A DNA stretch of 64,000 bases, from positions 1-64,000 of the forward strand of contig PHBP01000007.1 in assembly GCA_002842035.1 (NCBI GenBank), in the 5' to 3' direction. The notes under the pieces were generated by a model, which worked only from the letters and a program-made list of their open reading frames with translations, was not told the DNA's origin and ran no database searches. This DNA comes from Candidatus Cloacimonetes bacterium HGW-Cloacimonetes-2 (GTDB lineage: Bacteria > Cloacimonadota > Cloacimonadia > Cloacimonadales > Cloacimonadaceae). Below are positions 55,420 through 63,661 of the stretch, in pieces (position 1 is the first letter of the stretch; every line of letters begins with the position of its first letter). Both the position numbers and the translations under genes were made by a program.

Positions 55420-55905
55420 ATGAACGAACTTACACAAGCAGCCGGAACCAGCGCGGCATATATAATCGCCTGGGTTGGTATTTTCCTGATGGTGGCTCTC
55501 GCCGGTATCGGCAGTGCAATCGGTACAGTTATCGGTGGTAGCGCCAGCGTCGCCGCAATGAAGAAAAGAGATGATATCTTTGCAAATTGTATGATCCTTT
55601 CCGCTCTTCCCGGCACACAAGGCCTCTATGGATTTGGTGCTTTCTTCATTCTGCAAAAGATCGCTGTCGATCCCAATCTCACTATGATGCAAGCAGCAGC
55701 TCTTCTGGGTGCCGGCTTGATTATGGGTATTGTCGGATTGATCTCCGCTATCCAACAGGCAAAGATTGTTGCAAATGGTATCGAAAGTCTGGGCAGCGGT
55801 AATGACGTCTTCACCAAGACACTGATTCTGGGCGTGTTTCCTGAGCTTTATGCCATTATCGCTTTCGCAACCAGCTTCCTGATCAGCGGTTTGATCGCCG
55901 GATAA
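55420..55905 (+). CDS. ntpK: V-type ATPase rotor subunit K (proteolipid)
   Basis: A 161-residue four-helix proteolipid made of two fused hairpins. The ion-binding Glu is Glu142 (PELYAI), and LPGTQGLYGF (residues 63-72) and SAIQQAK (109-115) complete the site. Compared with Enterococcus hirae NtpK, all five Na+ ligands are kept (Leu63, Thr66, Gln67, Gln113, Glu142), which indicates Na+ rather than H+ coupling; this is an inference from known structures. The gene ends the operon and is followed by a strong terminator. The ATG follows TTGGAGAAATC. Confidence 0.96.
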   Translation: MNELTQAAGTSAAYIIAWVGIFLMVALAGIGSAIGTVIGGSASVAAMKKRDDIFANCMILSALPGTQGLYGFGAFFILQKIAVDPNLTMMQAAALLGAGLIMGIVGLISAIQQAKIVANGIESLGSGNDVFTKTLILGVFPELYAIIAFATSFLISGLIAG

Positions 55906-55923
55906 AAGTAGTTTATCTATAAT

Positions 55924-55958
55924 AAAGAACTCCGCCATATGCGGAGTTCTTTTTTTTA
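55924..55958 (+). terminator. Rho-independent terminator of the V-ATPase operon
   Basis: A 12-bp perfect stem (55924-55935 with 55941-55952) with loop CATAT is followed by a long T run (total eight T from 55950). It closes the seven-gene operon. Confidence 0.95.
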
Positions 55959-56044
55959 TGGATGAATCAGTATCCTGTAACACTCAGCACATCCTTTATC
56001 CCCTCTCTTTCGATGATACATTATTAAGTGATTGATAATCAGCT

Positions 56045-56106
56045 GCTTGATGCATCGCCATGCAGGATTCAAGCAGGATAGAAGCAGGATAGAAGCATCC
56101 TACCAG
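56045..56106 (+). repeat. 11-bp tandem repeat element, copy E
   Basis: The gap 55906-56417 holds a hairpin TGCAT-cgcc-ATGCA (56051-56064), units CAGGATTCAAG, CAGGATAGAAG and CAGGATAGAAG at 56063, 56074 and 56085, and a CATCC end unit at 56096. Upstream CATTATTAAGTGATTG (56019-56034) matches the flanks of other copies loosely. A different 11-bp array follows at 56179. The rest of the gap shows no gene; the last 40 bases hold the tRNA promoter. Confidence 0.9.
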
Positions 56107-56178
56107 GCAGAGCGCATCAGGCTCCCTCGAAGCACCCACCTGAATATCTGTAGGATAGAAGCTGTGATTCCGCTGTCC

Positions 56179-56222
56179 CACAGGGGATTCACAGGGGATG
56201 CACACGGGCTGCACAGGACGGA
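56179..56222 (+). repeat. Second 11-bp tandem array with a different unit
   Basis: Four consecutive 11-bp units CACAGGGGATT, CACAGGGGATG, CACACGGGCTG and CACAGGACGGA. The period equals that of the CAGGATNNAAG arrays, but the unit is different. It lies about 70 bases after copy E in the same gap. An 11-bp period cannot keep a reading frame, so this is not coding. Confidence 0.85.
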
Positions 56223-56377
56223 GCTTTGAGATAGAGTAAAGAATTCAAGGATCAGACCAAGGGCTATCTGGCTCTAATACATTATCTGGCAACGCCTTGG
56301 CGCTTAAGCTTCTGAACCTGCCGATGCTCCTGTGAAGGTTTTACACAAGAAATCCTTATCCTATCAGCTTTTTTATA

Positions 56378-56403
56378 TTGACAAGAGAACGAATCTCTAA
56401 AAC
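56378..56403 (+). promoter_or_regulatory. Possible tRNA-Leu promoter
   Basis: TTGACA (56378-56383), 14 bases, TAAAAC (56398-56403), ending 14 bases before the mature tRNA. Position fits a tRNA promoter; the -10 is weak by the E. coli consensus but resembles those before gyrB and ntpE. Confidence 0.4.
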
Positions 56404-56417
56404 TTGGGAGAGAGCGT

Positions 56418-56504
56418 GCCGAAGTGGTGAAATAGGTAGACGCAGTGGACTCAAAATCCACCGGGCATTAGCCCATGCCGGTTCGATTCCGGCCTTCGGC
56501 ACCA
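56418..56504 (+). tRNA. tRNA-Leu (anticodon CAA)
   Basis: A class II tRNA of 87 bases including an encoded CCA. The acceptor GCCGAAG pairs with CTTCGGC (56494-56500), with discriminator A at 56501 and CCA at 56502-56504. The anticodon stem GTGGA/TCCAC encloses loop CTCAAAA, so the anticodon CAA is at 56452-56454 and reads UUG. The long variable arm GGGC-atta-GCCC (56463-56474) and the T loop TTCGATT confirm leucine class. It is a single gene between the V-ATPase operon and the PorV-like gene. Confidence 0.97.
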
Positions 56505-56676
56505 AATCAAAGGAGAAACCGGTAATTTTTGTTAACTCAGGCTCTATTTAAGGCAATTTAGGATGAATCTACTTGGTTTTTTAGCCTTACCAGTTAGATT
56601 TTTGTAGAAGTTAACACAGGTAGGGCTTATCTGTTGATGCCTTACATCAAATAATACCCAATACATGGAGGTATAA

Positions 56677-57720
56677 ATGTTCAGATCCAAAAAGACTCTG
56701 ATCGGTGCTGCATTAGCATTATTGATGGTCGCACCTTTGAGCCTTGCTGCCGTCTCCCAGGCGTCACTCCTCTTCCTCACCTTTGAACCGGGCGCTCGCG
56801 CCAATGGTATGGGACGTGCCTTCACTGCGGTTGCAGATGATGCGTATGCCGGTTGGTGGAATCCTGCCGCGATGGCATTTAATAAAAAGACTCAGCTAGC
56901 CGCTACGCATATGCCTTGGATGCAGGGTGCTGGTGGTGGTTTTGATGATATGTTCCACCAGTATTATGGTTGGAATCAAAACTTTGAAGGTATTGGTAAT
57001 CTTGGCGTTCACATTACCTGGCTCGATGCCGGCACACAGATGCAGATGGATGAGTTTGGCAACGAGCTTGGTGAATTCCATACATTTGAAATGGCTGCCG
57101 CAGCCGGATATGCCTATGAAATCACGCCTGATAAGATCGGTGTTGGCGGAAACTTTAAGCTGATCTACAGCTACCTCGGACCCGGCACGGGTAATACCGA
57201 TACCGAAGGCAAGACCTTTGGTTTTGCTTTTGACCTCGCTTCCCAGTTCCGCGATGTAGCCGGCGTCGAAGGTTTGAATGCTGCTTTGGTATTGCAGAAT
57301 ATCGGTCCTGACGTCACTTATGTCAATGAAGATCAAGCTGATCCTCTGCCGATGACAATACGACTTGGTGCTGCTTACACAGCTCTTGACAGCCCAATGA
57401 ACAGGCTAAGAGTATCAGCCGAAGCCAGCAAGATCCTCGCCAATGAAGATCCCCTGATTCAGCGCTTCGTAACCGGTTTTGAGCATTTTGACGAAACGAT
57501 CTACTCCGCGGGTGCTGAGTACACTTATCTCGATTTGATCACCCTCAGAGGTGGTTATTTCTACGATAATGCCGGTCAGGTTACCGGTCCAAGCTTTGGA
57601 GCAGGATTCCAATACAGCTTTAGCCAAAAATACAAGCTCAATGTTGATTTTGGTATGATTTGGGCAGGCAAGCTGACCAATGATTTCAACAAAGTCTTCT
57701 CACTTGGGTTTGAATTCTAA
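56677..57720 (+). CDS. PorV/PorQ-like outer-membrane protein (second copy)
   Basis: A 347-residue barrel with a signal peptide (IGAALALLMVAPLSLAAVSQ). The PorV hallmark FEPGARANGMGRAFTAVADDAYAGWWNPAAMAF follows directly, and strands continue to the C-terminal Phe (FSLGFEF). It is distinct from the first PorV-like protein (2827-3798) but has the same fold and motif order. GGAGG lies before the ATG. It is followed by an M6-type protease with a sorting domain, which fits a PorV role in type IX secretion of that protein. A strong hairpin lies between the two. Upstream, the 172 bases after the tRNA contain the repeated GTTAACnCAGG at 56531 and 56610. Confidence 0.85.
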   Translation: MFRSKKTLIGAALALLMVAPLSLAAVSQASLLFLTFEPGARANGMGRAFTAVADDAYAGWWNPAAMAFNKKTQLAATHMPWMQGAGGGFDDMFHQYYGWNQNFEGIGNLGVHITWLDAGTQMQMDEFGNELGEFHTFEMAAAAGYAYEITPDKIGVGGNFKLIYSYLGPGTGNTDTEGKTFGFAFDLASQFRDVAGVEGLNAALVLQNIGPDVTYVNEDQADPLPMTIRLGAAYTALDSPMNRLRVSAEASKILANEDPLIQRFVTGFEHFDETIYSAGAEYTYLDLITLRGGYFYDNAGQVTGPSFGAGFQYSFSQKYKLNVDFGMIWAGKLTNDFNKVFSLGFEF

Positions 57721-57748
57721 AGCTGATAAAGAATGTAGTTAACATTGA

Positions 57749-57800
57749 AGTGGGTCAATTGCCTGAGGATAAAGCCAGCTCTCCCGGCACTTGACCCGCT
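57749..57800 (+). terminator. Long hairpin between the PorV-like and M6 protease genes
   Basis: A stem of about 14 pairs with one mismatch (57749-57763 with 57786-57800) stands 15 bases before the protease ATG. Only three T follow, so it may be a weak terminator or a translational control element rather than a strong stop. Confidence 0.55.
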
Positions 57801-57815
57801 TTGATCAAACCATTG

Positions 57816-60800
57816 ATGAAACATCTTCCTCTGCTAATACTGATCACCTTTTACCTTCCGCTTGCGGCACAGGTCAAAGTACTGCGCAAATTCAGCGAGT
57901 ATCAATATCCCAAGAGACACCCCCATACAGAGCTTCTCAAGCAGGAAAAGACAGCACCGGGCAATCTACAAGAGAGATCGTTTATAGATAATAATCTCCT
58001 GGTGATTCTGGTAGATTTTCAAGAAGACGACAATCCTCTCAGCACAGGCAATGGTAAGTTCCAGCTCGAGCCTGATCCTGATTACCTTTACAGCATAGGC
58101 AGCCCTCCTCACAACCACGAGTATTATCTCTCCAATTTGGAAGCGCTGAGATACTACTATTTAGCGGCTTCTGCAGGGACTTTCAATCTTCAGTACGACC
58201 TGTATCCCAAGACTCAACAGGCATATACCCTGCCCCATGATATGGCTTACTACAACCCGCCGGGAGCATCCGGAGAGCTCTTCGTTGCTAGAATGGAAGA
58301 GTATTTCAAGGCTGCAATAGAACTAGCGGATCAGACTGATCCGGAGATTGACTTCAGGCAGTATTCCCACTTTATGATCATCCATGCCGGTTCGGACTGG
58401 CAGCACGACGTATTGGGCGATAGCCCGGTTGATATACCATCCTTCTTTATTAGGGTCGGAGAGGATAAGGCTGCTGTAGTCGATGAAGGATCGTGGACGG
58501 TAACACAAGCTTGCAACGTCCCTGCAACCATCTCTCAGGATTTTCGTTCGAGAGATTATGGTGATGCAATCTATTGGAGTGGTTATGGCGCTCTGAATGC
58601 GGTGATAGCTCACGAATTTGGACACTCGATGGGCTTGGTAGATCTTTATAATACCAGAACCTTTCAGCCTATGGTAGGTGTTTTTGATATTATGGATAGC
58701 GGCGGGAGCGGTGTTTTGGTCGATGGACCTCTGACTGATGGCTCCTATGTGATGGTGGAAGGGATACTCCCTGCATTGCCGGGGGCATTCTCACGTGCTT
58801 TGCTATTCGAAGAGGATTTCAGGGCAAATGGGATGATGAAGGATGCTTACGATCTTGCGGGAAATCCGATAGTCAATATCGCAGCATCAAGTGTCCGACA
58901 AGATCCCGGTAACATTCGCCCCAGCATTGTGAAGCTACCGCTTTCTGAAACTGAGTATGTCCTGGTGGAAAACCGTTCGGTTGATCCCGATGGAGATGGA
59001 GCTACAGCCGTCTTTGGTGATCTCAATGGACGTGTAATCCTCTACCCTACTGCAATAGATGATCCTAATAATAACCCTACCTACGAGTATGATTACCTCT
59101 TGCCATCCTTTCTGAACCAGAATGGGGCGTCTATTGGCGGAGGGGTAATGCTCTGGCACGTCAATGAGGATATCATTTACAATCAGGGCACGACTTACTC
59201 TGATGGGCAGTGGGTAAGTAACTTTGATAACAACACGGTCAATACTGCGTACAACTATCGGGGAGTAAAGGTCATAGAAGCTGATGGTCTTGAGGATATC
59301 GGCAATGAGTATTCATATTACTGGACGGGCACTCAATACGAGTATTTCCATCAGAGGAAACCCAATCTCAATGAGGATGGTTCTTTCGCAGGCTGGTCAT
59401 CGCAAGAGTGGAGACCGAGGATCAATTCTATTACCACTCCGGCGTTATTGGATACTAAGAACCTGCCCTCTCTGTATTGGCTGGATGAGATCAGTAATCC
59501 TGCCACCTTTATGAGCTTCAAGATCAAGGATAGCTTCTTCAGCAAAGAGCAGATCGTTGTGGCAGACAGCCTGCCCGTCTTTACCGCTCCAATGATTCTC
59601 TCCAGCTTTACTCTGACTGATGAGATCCCCCTGTTCGGTGGGGGGAGATTTGAGCTACTATCCAGAAATCAGGAGACAGGTCTATGGGAGAATCAACTGG
59701 GTTACTTCCCGGTGATTGAGTCTTTTAGAAAGAACCCTGTGATAGTGGCAAATCAGAGTCCAGACCAATATATGGAGCTGGTCTTGAGTGGCGGATCACA
59801 AATAGATATCTTGGACTTCCTTGATGATTTTTACCAGCAACACCCGATCACTTTCCCTGATTCACTGACCAGTATTCCGATCTATATCAGGCATAGAAAC
59901 CCGGATGGATATAAGCTCTATGTGGCTACTCAGAGCAGTCTTTTTCGCATAGGCGATTACGTAGTGGAAGAATATAACAACGAGCTGGGCGGTATCCTCA
60001 GGATGGCTGAGACTCAGAACGGGATTTTAGCTCTGAGAGAGAGAGCCGTTTTGTTCATTGACAGGGAGCTACACCTAAGCAAGTCAATCAACCTGCCGGA
60101 GAGCTTTGGTCTCTACGAGCCTGTGATCTTTAACAATCAGCAAGATGGATCTATCATCTACTTCCTGATGGCTAATACAGGCAGTATCTACAGGCTCTCT
60201 GAAGATATCCTCACCAAGATCTACACTGCCCCGCATGGTTCTGCTAATACACAGATGGGACTATCCCGGCTTGAGCCTTACTCACCGGGTTTGTTCTTTG
60301 CCTCAGGAGACAAGGCTTTTGCACTGCGTGAAGATGGCAGCCTGATCCCCGGATTTCCGGTCAATATAGGCAGCTCACCGGCATCAAAAGCAGCTCACCT
60401 CTACTCCATCAAGCTTGCCAATAAGTTCTTTATGTTCTTTCCCCTGGAAGGCAGAGGCTACATAGCCATCGATGAGAGGGGAAATATTGACAAGGCTTAC
60501 AGTATGATCTGGGAACGCCTTGCCAGGGCTGATTACTGGCATTACTCCCATGATGAGCAGGAGCTCGTCTTTTACCACATTGGTCATAACGGCAAGCTGC
60601 ACATCAAGACGCTTTCCGGGATAAGCCAGGATCCTATCCTCTGGAATGGCTTCCGCAACGGAGAAACCGGCAATTACGACGGTATGATCTTCCAGCAGAA
60701 TCCGCCAATTGCTGATTACAATGCCTGGATCTATCCCAATCCGGTAAGTGGTGACATCTTTAGACTGCGCCTTGAAAACCAGACTCAAACAGGCATTTAC

Positions 60801-60971
60801 AGCATTTACGATATCAGTGGAAACCTGATCCAAAGGCAGACAATAGCAGCTAATGGCAATCTCACCAGAGATCTCGAGATAGATTCTTCCCGGCTAAGCT
60901 CCGGAGTGTATATCCTTACCGCCACAAACGGCAACCAGATCAAACGGCTCAAATTCGCCATCCAAAAATAA
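57816..60971 (+). CDS. M6-type metalloprotease with T9SS sorting domain
   Basis: A 1051-residue secreted protease. Signal peptide MKHLPLLILITFYLPLAAQ; then a propeptide-like segment and LLVILVDFQEDDNPLS, the opening of M6-type (immune inhibitor A) domains. The zinc motif HExxHxxGxxD is AHEFGHSMGLVDLYN (about residue 270). After about residue 380 come long beta-rich regions (PKD- or propeller-like strands, not assigned) and a terminal sorting domain WIYPNPVSGDIFRL to LKFAIQK. The start chosen is the ATG at 57816; a TTG 15 bases upstream is possible. No Shine-Dalgarno is visible, and a strong hairpin sits just upstream, so expression may be specially controlled. M6 members cleave host or substrate proteins; the target here is unknown. 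Confidence 0.9.
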   Translation: MKHLPLLILITFYLPLAAQVKVLRKFSEYQYPKRHPHTELLKQEKTAPGNLQERSFIDNNLLVILVDFQEDDNPLSTGNGKFQLEPDPDYLYSIGSPPHNHEYYLSNLEALRYYYLAASAGTFNLQYDLYPKTQQAYTLPHDMAYYNPPGASGELFVARMEEYFKAAIELADQTDPEIDFRQYSHFMIIHAGSDWQHDVLGDSPVDIPSFFIRVGEDKAAVVDEGSWTVTQACNVPATISQDFRSRDYGDAIYWSGYGALNAVIAHEFGHSMGLVDLYNTRTFQPMVGVFDIMDSGGSGVLVDGPLTDGSYVMVEGILPALPGAFSRALLFEEDFRANGMMKDAYDLAGNPIVNIAASSVRQDPGNIRPSIVKLPLSETEYVLVENRSVDPDGDGATAVFGDLNGRVILYPTAIDDPNNNPTYEYDYLLPSFLNQNGASIGGGVMLWHVNEDIIYNQGTTYSDGQWVSNFDNNTVNTAYNYRGVKVIEADGLEDIGNEYSYYWTGTQYEYFHQRKPNLNEDGSFAGWSSQEWRPRINSITTPALLDTKNLPSLYWLDEISNPATFMSFKIKDSFFSKEQIVVADSLPVFTAPMILSSFTLTDEIPLFGGGRFELLSRNQETGLWENQLGYFPVIESFRKNPVIVANQSPDQYMELVLSGGSQIDILDFLDDFYQQHPITFPDSLTSIPIYIRHRNPDGYKLYVATQSSLFRIGDYVVEEYNNELGGILRMAETQNGILALRERAVLFIDRELHLSKSINLPESFGLYEPVIFNNQQDGSIIYFLMANTGSIYRLSEDILTKIYTAPHGSANTQMGLSRLEPYSPGLFFASGDKAFALREDGSLIPGFPVNIGSSPASKAAHLYSIKLANKFFMFFPLEGRGYIAIDERGNIDKAYSMIWERLARADYWHYSHDEQELVFYHIGHNGKLHIKTLSGISQDPILWNGFRNGETGNYDGMIFQQNPPIADYNAWIYPNPVSGDIFRLRLENQTQTGIYSIYDISGNLIQRQTIAANGNLTRDLEIDSSRLSSGVYILTATNGNQIKRLKFAIQK

Positions 60972-60983
60972 AGGCAGGAAAGT

Positions 60984-61964
60984 ATGAAACGTAATTTACT
61001 AATTCTGTTGGCACTTATTACTCTGGGCAGTCTCTTTGCCCAAGGCGGTTATGGTAATATCGATGATATGATTTTCGCTGATCCAGCCGCTTCTGATACC
61101 GTCAGCAATGCAAACAGCCTTCGCAACGACATCATAACGGTCAACTATGCTCGCAAAGATGCACGCAAAGCTATGCTGTTTTCGATGATTTTACCCGGTG
61201 CAGGCCAGTTTTATGCTGATAAATCTGCTATCCAGACCTACATCTACCCCGTCATCGAGCTCGCTCTGATAGGTGGAATGATCTATTTTAACCAGAAAGG
61301 CAATGAGCTGACCAAAGACTATGAAAAGTACGCAACCGGTGAGAACATTACTACTCAGATCGGGGATTTCCAATACACCGGACCTCGCTATCGCCGTGAA
61401 TACCAAAACAATGTCCAGTCCATACTGATTGCTTACAACACGGCTGACATCTACGATGGCAGCTTCTTCCGGCTGGATGCAAACAATACCCAACACTTCT
61501 ACGAAGACATTGGCAAGTATGACAAATACATCTTCGGTTGGGCTGATTGGTATCACACTTTTGCCGCCAATGACGGTGTATTCGTCCTTGGCAATCCCGG
61601 TTTTGAATCAGCATTTGTAATGAGTTCCGAGGACTTTTCGGCTCGCTGGCTGGGCAACCACACCATTGAAAACATCATTGCCAACGACTTTAGCCAGCAA
61701 GTGACTCATGGTGCCCCCTCCTCTTCACCGATGCGCGAGGAGTACATACGGATGCGTAAAGATGCCGAGAAAGAGTACAGCACAGGGCATCTGCTCTCCT
61801 TTGGCTTGGTGGCAAACCACCTTGTGAGCGCAATTGAAGCCGTTACTCTCACAAACAGAGTAAACCGTATGTCGATCTCTCAAAGCCCCTTCCAGCTCAA
61901 TTATTACGCCAGCCTGCGGGATATGAAATTCACTCCCACAGTCAACCTCAGTTACAGATTCTAG
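60984..61964 (+). CDS. Envelope protein of unknown family, paralogue 1 of 3
   Basis: A 326-residue protein with a signal peptide (LLILLALITLGSLFAQ). The segment SMILPGAGQFYADKSAIQTYIYPVIELALIGGMIYFNQKGNELTKDYEKYA is shared in pattern with the next two genes (ILPGxGQ, then a short hydrophobic helix). This resembles DUF5683-type sequences. The C-terminus is SPFQLNYYASLRDMKFTPTVNLSYRF, ending in Phe as in outer-membrane strands. This copy is longer than the others because of an insert at about 110-240. Role unknown. Confidence 0.75.
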   Translation: MKRNLLILLALITLGSLFAQGGYGNIDDMIFADPAASDTVSNANSLRNDIITVNYARKDARKAMLFSMILPGAGQFYADKSAIQTYIYPVIELALIGGMIYFNQKGNELTKDYEKYATGENITTQIGDFQYTGPRYRREYQNNVQSILIAYNTADIYDGSFFRLDANNTQHFYEDIGKYDKYIFGWADWYHTFAANDGVFVLGNPGFESAFVMSSEDFSARWLGNHTIENIIANDFSQQVTHGAPSSSPMREEYIRMRKDAEKEYSTGHLLSFGLVANHLVSAIEAVTLTNRVNRMSISQSPFQLNYYASLRDMKFTPTVNLSYRF

Positions 61965-61972
61965 ATAAGTAT

Positions 61973-62626
61973 ATGAAAGCTGTTCTGCGCTCGCTGCTTC
62001 TCTTGCTGATAGTCTGTCCTGTCAGCCTGATCGCTTTACCCAAGATTGCTTATGTCGGGATGTCCGGGATACTCCCCGGTAGCGGTGAAATCAGCCTGGG
62101 CAAGGTAAATCGCGGTGCAGTCTTTATGAGCGCTGATCTTGTGAGTATCGCGCTCTTTGCCCAAACAAAGAAGGATATCACCGATCTGGATAACAGCTAT
62201 CGCGAGCTTGCCGGTGCCTATGCCGGAGCTGCCACAAACGTAGGCGGAAACTACTTTCAGCATATGCAAAACTGGCGCAGCAGCGACGAATTTAACCGTT
62301 ATCAGCAGATGATGGCACGCAATTACTTCCTGATTTCAAACTATGATCCTGCCGCTTATGATGCCTACATCGCTGCGAATACTTATAGCGACGATGAAGC
62401 CTGGGCTTGGGAAAATGACTCCCAGTGGAGCCAGTATCGCAAGACTCGCACAAAGTACCAGGAAGCAAAGCTTTACAACAACCTGGTCCTCGGCACTTTG
62501 CTCTTGAACCGAATTGTCAGTATGCTGGATGTCGTCTTCATTAAAAAAGAAGCCGGCACACAGAATCTCTATTTCAGCCCCGACAACAATCTGGGGCTCA
62601 GAATCAATTACCAAATGGAATTCTAA
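61973..62626 (+). CDS. Envelope protein of unknown family, paralogue 2 of 3
   Basis: A 217-residue protein, signal peptide LLLLLIVCPVSLIALP, then GMSGILPGSGEISLGKVNRGAVFMSADLVSIALFAQTKKDI. In the second half, WAWENDSQWSQYRKTRTKYQEAKLYNNLVLGTLLLNRIVSMLDVVF matches the third copy (DDMAWSWDELSNR..., ATGVLVLNHLVSVIDIL). It ends NYQMEF. The ATG lies 8 bases after the previous stop without a clear ribosome site, so translation is probably coupled. Function unknown. Confidence 0.75.
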   Translation: MKAVLRSLLLLLIVCPVSLIALPKIAYVGMSGILPGSGEISLGKVNRGAVFMSADLVSIALFAQTKKDITDLDNSYRELAGAYAGAATNVGGNYFQHMQNWRSSDEFNRYQQMMARNYFLISNYDPAAYDAYIAANTYSDDEAWAWENDSQWSQYRKTRTKYQEAKLYNNLVLGTLLLNRIVSMLDVVFIKKEAGTQNLYFSPDNNLGLRINYQMEF

Positions 62627-63274
62627 ATGATTAAACGCATTTGCATTACAATCGCCTGTCTTATCCTATTGATGCCCGTCTTTGCCCAAAGCAGAGGCGT
62701 AAGAGTGCTCAAATCTGCCATATTACCCGGATTGGGGCAGGTATCCTCAGGCCACCAATACGGATACGGGATGATGGCTGCAGAACTGGGAATCATTGGC
62801 TCACTACTCTACTTTAGAAACGAATCAGAGCTCAAAGCCCAGGAATACAAGGATTACGCAGTGCAATTCGCGCATATCCAACCCGGAGTTTTCAACACAG
62901 ATTACTACAGCCATCTGAGCCGATATGACCACAGCGGGTTTGGTGCCGGTGGTTACAACGCTATGGTGCGTCAGCAAGCCATCAAGCTGTATCCCGATGA
63001 TCCGGCTCTGCAACAGCAATACATTGATGCTTATGCCTATACCGATGATATGGCTTGGTCTTGGGACGAACTCAGCAACCGACGCGAATACAGCCAAATG
63101 CGAATCAAAACGCAAGATCTCAAAGACTTTGCCAAGATCGCAACCGGAGTATTGGTGCTCAACCACCTGGTCAGCGTGATCGATATCCTGCGCTATCCGG
63201 TTGGGGACAAAGCAGCATTCTCAATGAAGTTTGATGGAGACCGCCGACTGATCGTCGTGGACGTTCCTTTCTAA
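62627..63274 (+). CDS. Envelope protein of unknown family, paralogue 3 of 3
   Basis: A 215-residue protein, signal peptide ICITIACLILLMPVFAQ, then SAILPGLGQVSSGHQYGYGMMAAELGIIGSLLYFRNESELKAQEYKDYA. It has the same layout as paralogue 2, with a 44-residue similar helix region near DMAWSWDELSNRREYSQMRIKTQDLKDF and the hydrophobic ATGVLVLNHLVSVIDI. The C-terminus is DRRLIVVDVPF. The start directly abuts the previous stop (no gap). Function unknown; a small gap and repeat copy F follow. Confidence 0.75.
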   Translation: MIKRICITIACLILLMPVFAQSRGVRVLKSAILPGLGQVSSGHQYGYGMMAAELGIIGSLLYFRNESELKAQEYKDYAVQFAHIQPGVFNTDYYSHLSRYDHSGFGAGGYNAMVRQQAIKLYPDDPALQQQYIDAYAYTDDMAWSWDELSNRREYSQMRIKTQDLKDFAKIATGVLVLNHLVSVIDILRYPVGDKAAFSMKFDGDRRLIVVDVPF

Positions 63275-63430
63275 GAGCTTCCAGATATAATACACTTCAT
63301 TCATATCTCAGGCTTGAGCTAAATCTTTGTGTTACAAAATCACTAGCAAGTCCATAAATCCACCTAATCCAATCCTTTAGCGTCCTCTTTGAATGAAACA
63401 TTGCTAAGACATTGAAGGATAGTCGTTTCC

Positions 63431-63499
63431 TGCGTCCTCATGCAGGATTCAAGCAGGATACAAGCAGGGAGCAAGCATCCTGGAAGCATCCAATCAAAC
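63431..63499 (+). repeat. 11-bp tandem repeat element, copy F
   Basis: The gap 63275-63661 holds CCTGCGT-cctc-ATGCAGG (63431-63448, one mismatch) leading into units CAGGATTCAAG, CAGGATACAAG and CAGGGAGCAAG at 63445, 63456 and 63467, then CATCC-type units at 63478 and 63489. Upstream TTGAATGAAACATTGCTAAG (63390-63409) is the best-conserved flank, shared with copy D. No gene is seen before the mutL-like gene. Confidence 0.88.
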
Positions 63500-63661
63500 A
63501 GAGAGCTTAGCGAAACTACATTTAAGTGACCAGATCATCAAGACGCTTAGAGGGGGTAGTCTATGATCAGATAAGCAATCCGGAGCTTTTTCAAATGACG
63601 AAATATTGGGCTTGACTATTTACAGAGGACTCGCAGAATTGCGTGAAGGGGAAAGGATGAT

